Part shown: one piece after another, positions 16,831 to 25,558 of the stretch
How positions within the stretch are numbered: the first letter of the stretch is position 1
Layout of the letters: each line of letters starts with the position of its first letter
Origin: Saccoglossus kowalevskii
Lineage: Eukaryota > Hemichordata > Enteropneusta > Harrimaniidae
Assembly: GCF_000003605.2 (NCBI RefSeq)
Contig: NW_003112473.1
Location: forward strand, 18,661-44,218
DNA: 25,558 bases
Reading direction: 5' to 3'
The notes under the pieces: generated by a model
Databases searched by the model: none
The model's input: only the letters and a program-made list of their open reading frames with translations
Told to the model about the DNA's origin: nothing
Position numbers and translations under genes: made by a program

Positions 16831-18433
16831 CATGCAGTGAGTGAGGGGTAGAAATTAAATTGAATTTCTCACTTAGTATGCCCTGAATAGGATTTGCAAT
16901 GGCAGAGTGACACTGTATCAGAAATATTTTGTTAAGCTGTTTTAAGCTAAATTAAGCCAGTCAACATGCTGCTTCCTTACTAACCTTTTGAATTATCATA
17001 GATATAAAACATGATTCTAAATCAATATGTCCAATGATTGGTTAAACTTGAGTTAATTAATATATCTATTGAATGTGCAGGAAAGCTAGTGAAAGTATGA
17101 ATTGTGAAATCATAGAAGAACTAACACTGTACAATTTTTAACTCTATGAATTTCATTGTTGTTTTACAGACGATTAAAATAAATTTTTAGAAGACTAATA
17201 AGTTTCAATGATTGATTGTAGTTATAATAAATAATTTTGATGAAATTGTTAATAATCTCACGATGGCTGACACAGGAACCTAATTGATTTTGGATTCAGT
17301 ATGTAATATCTGATTAATATTGTTAATTTCAAATATTATCAAATGATTGTTAATAAATTATTTATACACATCAATCCAATAACATTGTCATTTGGTTAAA
17401 GAAATAACAAATTTGCATACTGAATGAAATGAATAGACATGGACAATAAGAGCTCCAACACACAACTATGGATTATATATATATATAACAGAAAAGTTAG
17501 ACAGATTGGTTAAAAGATACTGACACTTTTTATTGCAGTTTTGCAAGATTTTATATTATTCCCATCATTATTGGTGAAAATTTTTATATTTTCACCCTTT
17601 CATTGTGAGAATTATAAGTATGTTAAAAAATTTATGATAATTTATTAATTTTCTCACTTTCATTGAGAATAATATCAAATCTTACTAAAATCAACAGATA
17701 ATAACAGCTTCTAGAGACGTTTTTACAAATAGTCAGACGAGATAGCAAAAAATACATAAAAATATGACAGTCTTTTACCAAAAAATTCAGATATCAAATT
17801 AACCACTATGACCAATAATGAAACTATTTCTCAAAGACAGACACAAGCATCATTAAAAAATACTTCAAATACACATGTACGTTCACAAGACACTTACCAC
17901 TAAATGTGACTGTTAAATATAATAAGAACAGTCACCCTCCAATACATACAAATTGTATGTAACGCACAATCCCCTGTTTATTAAATGGAACAGATTTTAA
18001 AGTAACAGAAGCTTAATACTATGCTTAATCGATACGACCTTGAATTTGCAGCTTGTCACAGCTTGCTCAAGCTAATCATGTTTAATAGAATAACAACCAA
18101 AAATAATACTATGATAAAACTCATGTGGAATTTAACATGAACAAAAGAAATGTACGTAAAGAATGATACTGTGGTTTTCACAAATGAGGATTATACTACA
18201 TGCAAATAATATGAGAGTAATATCATAAAGAAACAAAATCACTGTAAAAGGAAATTGCAAAATGGAATAATGGTTAAAATTGTGAATTTAAAATAAATTC
18301 CTACATTTGATAGAAACTGTGTTAGATATATCTACGTGTATAAGCTGAAAATTTCACTATAAACCTCTGAGTGCCCTAATTTTTATTCCATTGAAATTTG
18401 TTTATGTAATTTTTTATGTAATTTTAAGTAAAT
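16831..18433. other. AT-rich single-copy spacer, no gene seen
   Basis: This 1.6-kb stretch separates two minisatellites. It is very AT-rich and includes a short (TA)n run at about 17475-17487. I looked on the minus strand for an exon linking 22803-22914 to 15016 and found GT/AG pairs but none with PRDM-like coding content. Confidence 0.6.
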
Positions 18434-21290
18434 GTGCAATGCATTATGGGAGAGAAATTAAAGTTTTGCATCTATTGAGCATTTTACTGAGCAGATGTGC
18501 AATGCATTATGGGAGAGAAATTCAAGTTTTACATCTACTGGGCAAATGTGCAGTGCATTATGGAAGAGAAATTCAAGTTTTGCATCTACTGAGCATGGCA
18601 CTAAACAGATGGGCAAAGCATTATGGGAGAGAAATTCAAGTTTTGCATATACTGAGCATGGCACTAAACAGATGGGCAAAGCATTATGGAAGAGAAATTC
18701 AAGTTTTGCATCTACTGAGCATGGCACCAAACAGATGGGCAAGGCATTATGGGAGAGAAATTTAAGTTTTCCATCTACTTAGCATGGCACTAAACAGATG
18801 TGCAATGCATTATGGAAGAGAAATTCAAGTTTTGCATTCATTGAGCATTTTACTGAGCAGATGTGCAAAGCATTATGGGAGAGAAATTCAAGTTTTGCAT
18901 CTACTGAGCATGGCACTAAACAGATGTGCAATGCATTATGGGAAGAAATTCAAGTTTTGCATGTGCAATGCATTATAGGAAAGAAATGCAAGTTTTGCAT
19001 CTACTGAGCATGGCACTAAACAGATGTGCAAAGCATTATGGGAGAGAAATTCAAGTTTTGCATCTACTGAGCATGGCACTAAACAGATTTGCAATGCATT
19101 ATTTAAGAGAAATTCAAGTTTTGCAGCTATTGAGCATTTTACTGAGCAGATGTGCAAAGCATTATGGGAGAGAAATTCAAGTTTTGCATCTACTTAGCAT
19201 GGCACTAAACAGATGTGCAATGCATTATGGGAGAGAAATTAAATTTTTCCATCTACTGAGCATTTTACTGAGCAGATGTGCAAAGCATTATGGGAGAGAA
19301 ATTCAAGTTTTGCATCTACTTAGCATGGCACTAAACAGATGTGCAATGCATTATGGGAGAGAAATTCAAGTTTTGCATCTACTGAGCATGGCACTAAACA
19401 GATGTGCAATGCATTATGGTAGAGAAATTCAAGTTTTGCATATACTGAGCATTTTACTGAGCAGATGTGCAAAGCATTATGGGAGAGAAATTCAAGTTTT
19501 GCATCTACTTAGCATGGCACTAAACAGATGTGCAATGCATTATAGGAGAGAAATGCAAGTTTTCCATCTACTGAGCATGGCACTAAACAGATGAGCAATG
19601 CATTATTTAAGAGAAATTCAAGTTTTGCATTTATTGAGCATTTTACTGAGCAGATGTGCAAAGCATTATGGGAGAGAAATCCAAGTTTTGCATCTACTTA
19701 GCATGGCACTAAACAGATGTGCAATGCATTATGAGAGAGAAATTTAAGTTTTCCATCTACTGAGCATGGCACTAAACAGATTTGCAATGCATTATTTAAG
19801 AGAAATTCAAGTTTTGCATTTATTGAGCATTTTACTGAGCAGATGTGCAAAGCATTATGGAAGAGAAATTCAAGTTTTGCATCTACTTAGCATGGCACTA
19901 AACAGATGGGCAAAGCACTATGGGAGAGAAATTAAATGTTTGCATCTATTGAGCATTTTACTGAGCAGATGTGCAATGCATTATGGGAGAGAAATTCAAG
20001 TTTTCCATCTACTGAGCATAGCACTAAACAGATGTGCAATGCATTATGGGAGAGAAATTCAAGTTTTGCATATGTTGAGCATTTTACTAAGCAGATATGC
20101 AATGCATTATGAGAGAGAAATTTAAGTTTTCCATCTACTGAGTATGGCACTAAACAGATTTGCAATGCATTATTTAAGAGAAATTCAAGTTTTGCATTTA
20201 TTGAGCATTTTACTGAGCAGATGTGCAAAGCATTATGGGAGAGAAATTCAAGTTTTGCATCTACTTAGCATGGCACTAAACAGATTTGCAATGCATTATT
20301 TAAGAGAAATTCAAGTTTTGCATTTATTGAGCATTTTACTGAGCAGATGTGCAAAGCATTATGGGAGAGAAATTCAAGTTTTGCATCTACTTAGCATGGC
20401 ACTAAACAGATTTGCAATGCATTATTTAAGAGAAATTCAAGTTTTGCATTTATTGAGCATTTTACTGAGCAGATGTGCAAAGCATTATGGAAGAGAAATT
20501 CAAGTTTTGCATCTACTGAGCATAACACTAAACAGATGGGCAAGGCATATGGGAGAGAAATTCAAGTTTTGCATATACTGAGCATGGCACTGAGCAGATG
20601 GGCAAAGCATTATGGGAGAGAAATTAAATGTTTGCATCTATTGAGCATTTTACTGAGCAGACGTGCATAGCATTATGGAGAGAAATTCAAGTTTTGCATA
20701 TGTTGAGCATTTTACTAAGCAGATATGCAATGCATTATGGAAGAGAAATTCAAGTTTTGCATCTACTGAGCATAGCACTAAACAGATGGGCAAGGCATAT
20801 GGGAGAGAAATTCAAGTTTTGCATATACTGAGCATGGCACTGAGCAGATGGGCAATGCATTATGGAAGAGAAATTCAAGTTTTGCATTTATTAAGCATTT
20901 TACTGAGCAGATGTGCAAAGCATTATGGGAGAGCAATTCAAGTTCACAGATGGGCAATGCATTATGGGTGGAAATTTCAAGTTGTGCATCTACTGAGCAA
21001 ATGTGCAATGCATTATGGGTGTGAATTCCATGTTTTGTTTCTACTGGGCATAACACTCAGCAGATGAGCAATGCATTATGGGTGAGAAAATCAAGTTTTG
21101 CATCTTGGGCATTTCACTGAGCAGATATGCAATGCATTATGGGAGAAAAATTCAAGTTTTGCATCTACTGAACAAACAAGCAATACATAATGGAAAGAAT
21201 TTCAAGTTTTGCATCTACGGATCATGTCACTGAGAATAAACTCAATGCACGATGGGAGTTGCATCTTGAATTTCGCATCTACAAACTGCA
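18434..21290. repeat. Minisatellite array, 63-bp unit, roughly 45 copies
   Basis: The unit is 63 bp with core GTGCAATGCATTATGGGAG, then AGAAATTCAAGTTTTGCAT and CTACTGAGC. Two subtypes interleave: one with CATGGCACTAAACAGATG and one with CATTTTACTGAGCAGATG. Copies are very similar from 18434 to about 20930 and degrade toward 21290. Because 63 is 21 codons, stop-free frames extend over several units on both strands (for example 222 codons at 18926-19594 plus, repeating M-A-L-N-R-C-A-M-H-Y-G-R). That is a by-product of the period and not evidence of coding. At least nine units match an 18-nt Staf/ZNF143-type binding consensus. Confidence 0.96.
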
Positions 21291-21565
21291 TTATGGAAAT
21301 TTTAGGATTTAAGTTTCAGATTAACCAATGTTTTCAAAAACAAATCAGTGATCACCAATTTTCATTTTTATGAAAAATTAAATCTAAATGTTTGTATGAA
21401 ATTGTATAATTCATTCTGTTGGTATATTATGGAGCAGTTATATTTGATTATATACAGTATTTACTTTCTATTACACAACATATTTCAAGTTTTTCACGAG
21501 GTGTACTTTAGTTACTTGTATATGTGTAATGTCTTATTGCAAATTGAATGGGTTTAAGCTGAATT
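21291..21565. other. Single-copy AT-rich spacer between two related arrays
   Basis: About 275 bp without repeats separates the 63-bp and 60-bp arrays. A 69-codon plus-strand frame (21348-21557) has no motif and is AT-driven. No gene is seen. Confidence 0.6.
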
Positions 21566-22104
21566 CAAATTTTGCACTACTGAGCATGTTACTGCACATA
21601 TATGCAATGCATCATGGTAAAATTGGTATTATGTACTACTGAGCATGTTACCGAACATATGTGCAATGCATCATGGTAAAATTGGTATTTTGCACTACTG
21701 AGCATGTTACTCTACATATATGCAATGCATCATGGTAAAATTGGTATTATGCACTACTGAGCATGTTACTCTACATATATGCAATGCATCATGGTAAAAT
21801 TGGTATTTTGCACTACTGAGCATGTTACTGCACATATATGCAATGCATCATGGGAAAACTGGTATTATGCACTACTGAGTATCTTACTGAACATATATGC
21901 AAAGCATCATGGGATTTTTTTGATTTTTTAATTTTGCACCACTGAGCATGTTACTGCACATATGTACAATGCATCATGGTAAAATTGGTATTTTGCACTA
22001 CTGAGCATGTTACCGCACATATATGCAATGCATCATGGGAAATCTGGTATTATGCACTACTAAGCATGTTACTACACATATATGCAATGCATCATGGGAA
22101 TTTT
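21566..22104. repeat. Minisatellite array, about 60-bp unit, about nine copies
   Basis: The unit is 59-62 bp: GCACTACTGAGCATGTTACT, then CACATATATGCAATGCATCA and TGGTAAAATTGGTATT. It shares the order CTACTGAGCAT…AC…TGCAATGCATnATGG…TTTTGCA with the 63-bp array, so both probably derive from one ancestral monomer. Copies near 21915 and 22085 carry a diverged T-rich insertion. Confidence 0.92.
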
Positions 22105-22802
22105 TTGAAATGATTTCACAATGTTGAAATTCTGAGATGAATAATCTCACCATGGAAACAAGTCTAAAAATGAACATTTTGACCATTTTACATGTTATTT
22201 TCCACTGTATCTCACAAAATCAATCGGGTGGATCAAATTTCCTTTTTCATTTTTCGATATTATGAAGGTCTGAACTCATAATAATGAAATTATGCTGAAC
22301 ATGACAAATAGTCTTCAATTTGGCCCAAACGTCCTCAAATTGAGACACATTTTCTTCAGGCAGGGCAGCATATATATTGCATTTGCTCTAGTAAAAATGT
22401 ATTTTCAATACACACATAAATCTAAATTTACAAAAAACTGAATTTATTATTGTAATATAGTGTTTTGATCTTTGACACGTTATCTGTGTAATGCATATGT
22501 ACTATTGTATAAAGCAAATTTGGTATATAAGAAAATATTAAAAGACACAATATGGTAGAATGTTTTATTTTCACTCGAAATTAATTTTTGCTGAAGGAAT
22601 GATTCAGTGAAAATAAAATCCAGCAATTATACCTTTTTTCCTATATTTTAGATTTAACTCGTCAGAAATTAGTGCAAATAAATTCCATACAAAACATCCA
22701 AAATGTCTTTTCAGCGAAAATTTATTCCAGTTAAAATAAGTATTTAACAGTAGTAGGATTTCACTATCATCACACGCTAACAACGGCCAAATTATACCTT
22801 AC
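22105..22802. other. Non-coding stretch with a foldback sequence
   Basis: No gene is seen. TTTTATTTTCACT (22563-22575) pairs with its exact complement at 22606-22618. The nearby AATTTTTGCTGAA (about 22583-22595) is complementary, with one mismatch, to TTCAGCGAAAATT at about 22710-22722. Together they suggest the remnant of a foldback or MITE-like element across about 22560-22740. Confidence 0.5.
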
Positions 22803-22914
22803 CTGGTATTCACATGAATTGCAGTATTTATGCTGTAAATATCTCATCCAGTACATCAAGCAAACTAGAAATCCATCTTCTATATCACCACTATGATGTG
22901 CCTGTTTCAAAAAA
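22803..22914 (-). CDS. Candidate upstream exon encoding a C-x2-C knuckle (uncertain)
   Basis: The minus strand shows a good acceptor (ATCTTCTTTTTCAG at 22915 and up) and a strong donor (CCAG|GTAAGG at 22803/22802), with 36 open codons between them ending H-K-Y-C-N-S-C-E-Y-Q. Many PRDM proteins carry a small zinc knuckle (Y/W-C-x2-C … C-x2-H-G-P) just before the PR domain. This could be its first half, with correct strand and order. Against this, the exon ends in phase 0 while the exon at 15016 needs one base from upstream, so an intermediate exon holding the C-x2-H half is required, and I did not find it in the repeat-rich 7.8 kb between. An alternative acceptor at 22902 gives a 33-codon exon. 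Confidence 0.35.
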
Positions 22915-23054
22915 CTGAAAAAGAAGATAAAATAATGTTTATGAGTTTTTCGATGGAAACTAACGAAGACAAAATTCACCTCTGAAAGTAGGGACCCTGT
23001 TAAATAAATGTAGTATTTATTCTTAAAGGTTTTAAATAACAAGCGTGGGTACAT

Positions 23055-23172
23055 TTACATATTTGGTAGGGGATATTATAAAAACCTGTCTGAGTAAAAT
23101 TTGCATATTTGGTGGGAGTAATCACATGTAGCTTTAGTGAGGTGATTATTTACACCAAATATGCTAATTTTC
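23055..23172. repeat. Imperfect hairpin plus a direct copy of one arm
   Basis: TAAAATTTGCATATTTGGTG and the following GAGTAATCAC (23094-23124) are inverted at 23142-23172 (GTGATTATTTACACCAAATA then TGCTAATTTT), with a loop of about 17 nt and a few mismatches. A third, direct copy of the arm (TTTACATATTTGGTAGGGGA) starts at about 23055. This looks like a decayed foldback or MITE end. No coding is seen. Confidence 0.65.
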
Positions 23173-25470
23173 AAATTAAGCTACAATTCCTCGCCAAACA
23201 CATAGCACATCATTTTGAAGCAAGAAAGCATTTAAGACAATCATTTTTAGTATGCCCCCATTTTGGTTTATAGCTAGGTCAAAACCTTGTTGATTTTAAA
23301 CAGTGAATGCAATTGAAAGTAAATCCGATTAGTGGCTTAATACCTAAAATACAATAATGCTGGTAAGCTTTGCATACAGTACAGTGTATGTCACAACCAC
23401 ATATTTTTTAAATAATTTCTCTAGAGAAATAATAAAATATTGTCAACTGTTTATTTAATATCTAGTGTGATATGTCTAAAAGATGTTATTTAATGTGTAC
23501 TGTAAGCGTGATGGAAAAACCATTAATAGGTGATGTAAGGGCGATTGATATAATTGCTACAAATGTGCGTCTCAGAAACATTTTTGGGGACAGCCACACT
23601 GTATAAATTATAATTTGAGTGAAAATAAAGTTTGTGATGATCAGAATTGGCACCCTAAAAACAAAATAGCCAACATACTTTACCACAGAGGGCGCTGCAA
23701 TATTATCTGCAACCTCACTTCATTTTGAGTTACTTAGGAGTTTTTTTGTTTTCGAAGACATGCACAGAACATGTAAAACTGGGCAACAACTTGGTTTTAT
23801 GGAGTAGTTGATAACTGAAGAATGACAAAAAAGTGTTTTTTTTCTTTCCCAATCATTGACTGATCTAGTGTGTCCTCTACTAAGACTGATTTTCTAGTGA
23901 TCTTGAGAACTCCAAAAATTAAGTTATGCAAGCTTGTCGGTTACTTGGAAGAATTATCTTCAAAAAAAACAAAACTGAAATGTAAAGTCAATATTTTCTA
24001 TTAGGTTTATGACATGCCAGGGCTAGGAAATGAACATAACAAGTTGCATCTCAAAAGAATCTGGTCATCGGTGATTAAAGCCAATAATGGCATTCAATTT
24101 CTAACATAAATTCTCTAGATACAAATTAGTAACAGCAGCTGTATTCTATGTATTCTATGTCCCAGCTCACTGGCATGCATTTAGTTTCTTTTTCAGAATA
24201 TTAATATCTCCTGGCTAGGTATGTATAGGTTGGCATATACACTGTGCATATAACTAACTGACATCCTACTTTTAAGAGAAAACCTTAGAACATTGACTGG
24301 AAAATTTGCGTAGCAGCCAACTGAAATAATTCTGTTAATTCTGTCCTAAATTTCAATGTTCAAAACATACCAAGAGATATGAGCAGCTTGTTTAGTATAA
24401 TCGATCAGCTTCCAGCTAGGGTTGAAATTACTATAATATGACCTTAACATATTTTTTTGAAATATGGGTGGAATTTTCATTGACCTGGGGATGAGGTCAT
24501 GGGTGTTATAAATAGAGTAGTTATTACAGTGAGCTCAATAACAATACAAGTATTGCAGTACTCAGTGCTATAGGTTACAGAGCTAAGAATATAAGTAAAT
24601 ATGTCCATGCCTTACTTGTGTCACAGAATATAGCAGCTGTGGTTTTGTTTTTAGATTTTGTAAACTATTTATATCCGAGCCAATACTGGATTTAACTAAT
24701 CTATAATCAAATTTTCTTTTTAATCGCAACATACGTGTACCTTAAATATTTATTGCAACGATTATAATTGAATTATAGTTGCAGTTGAGGTGCTGATTGG
24801 TTGAATTTTAAATTTTATTAGTTTAAAATTCACTTGTTAAGGACAATTTGTCTCCTGTGTAATTAAACCAGTTCATTTTCGTCACGATGACTGTCAATGC
24901 TTAAAAACTTGCGAATCCATTAAAATTCCTGTCTCATGACATAAAAGTGGTTTAAGTATATTAGGTGATTTATCAATGAAGTAAAAAAGCATATACCATA
25001 AATATTCTAATTAAAGAATCCATCTTAGAACCTTTTTATTTTTCATGATGCAGAAATGCCTGTTCTAAATATATATGAGTTGCTTATTGTGATTAGCATT
25101 GATGGGTAAACACTGAGGTGTTAACCCCTTAAAAAGTGTTAAATATTTCTTCAATGCTTAGTTTTTCTGCCAAAAATTGATAATTTTCTGTTCTGTATAA
25201 AAAAAATTCTGTTGTTTACCTATCGATGTCAATGTCAAAAGTTTGTAAAATATCAATAGATCACTTCATTTGCCATCATTATTTTGAAATCAATTACATG
25301 TACCATATACTCCCACCATATCAGGACAAACGAAGCAGTTTTGAGTCATCTCATATCATGTTTTAGATAAATCTAAGCTTTTACTAGCATTTCCTAAAAA
25401 TACATGTTATAATACACATTTGTAGTACCATGGAAACGAGCAAGATATTTTAGGAAACTACTGCTAAATT
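23173..25470. other. AT-rich non-coding stretch, no gene seen
   Basis: No open frame with recognisable motifs is present on either strand. Minor items are a CTCF-like core at 23686-23695, an 11-nt perfect hairpin at 24802-24832, a TATAAATAG string near 24507 on the plus strand, and a short direct repeat (GTATTCTAT) near 24141. It may be intron or 5' flank of the minus-strand gene, or intergenic. Confidence 0.55.
24802..24832. repeat. Perfect 11-nt hairpin
   Basis: TGAATTTTAAA (24802-24812) and TTTAAAATTCA (24822-24832) are exact reverse complements around a 9-nt loop. The arms are AT-rich, so it may be chance or a transposon end. No T-run or gene beside it suggests a terminator. Confidence 0.6.
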
Positions 25471-25471
25471 A

Positions 25472-25558
25472 AATTTAAAATAGCTAATATATAAACAGTA
25501 CGTAATACTGTTACATTGTATTCAATTTAAAATAGCTGGTCTATAAACAGTATGTAAA
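25472..25558. repeat. Tandem duplication with a 52-bp period at the right edge
   Basis: AATTTAAAATAGCT followed by TATAAACAGTACGTAA (from 25472) recurs 52 bp later (from 25524, with TATAAACAGTATGTAA). The window ends inside the second copy, so this may be the first units of a longer array. Confidence 0.75.

Noticed and set aside
18926-19594. 222-codon plus-strand frame with 21-residue repeats as a protein gene
   Set aside because: It is explained by the 63-bp minisatellite period. Frames break at every indel, exist on both strands, and have no initiation or splice context.
15100-22104. CRISPR-like arrays
   Set aside because: The repeats are head-to-tail minisatellites with no unique spacers, in a eukaryotic gene region without cas genes.
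24507-24516. TATAAATAG as a plus-strand promoter
   Set aside because: No open frame or splice pattern follows in the remaining kilobase, and such strings are expected by chance in DNA this AT-rich.

Overview
This is a metazoan genomic window, AT-rich, with GT-AG introns and long non-coding stretches full of tandem repeats. It has no bacterial features (no operons, Shine-Dalgarno sites or dense coding). An animal-type PR/SET-domain (PRDM) zinc-finger gene together with compact introns suggests an invertebrate animal. I cannot name the phylum from sequence alone.

One gene dominates and lies on the minus strand, so it reads from right to left. Three short exons (14930-15016, 14356-14459, 12868-13023) join with consistent splice phases to the start of a giant exon (about 2377-11592). 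Together they rebuild a complete PR domain. The giant exon then encodes about 3,000 residues of acidic, low-complexity protein: two AT-hook-like basic motifs, a 13-unit tandem repeat of about 95 residues per unit (7350-10926), and a degenerate series of V-I-D-L-S type motifs (3128-5838). The reading frame is broken once by a single-base shift near 3421-3436. After a 190-bp intron, the last visible exon (1-2186) carries six C2H2 zinc fingers and runs off the left edge. A further candidate 5' exon encoding a C-x2-C knuckle sits at 22803-22914, but its phase does not fit the next exon without an unseen intermediate exon.

The long stretch upstream of the PR exons (15017-22802) holds three minisatellite arrays: about 67 bp per unit (15100-16830), 63 bp (18434-21290) and about 60 bp (21566-22104). 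The 63- and 60-bp families are related. Many 63-bp units carry an 18-nt match to the Staf/ZNF143 binding consensus. The intron just before the giant exon contains a 914-bp element bounded by 17-nt perfect inverted repeats that start with TTAA, which looks like a non-autonomous DNA transposon. The right end (22915-25558) has foldback sequences, a CTCF-like core and the start of another tandem repeat, but no convincing gene.

Functional picture (inference): a very large nuclear PRDM regulator with an N-terminal PR domain, C-terminal DNA-binding fingers, and a fast-evolving, repeat-expanded linker that may be a multivalent docking platform for SUMO or CtBP.
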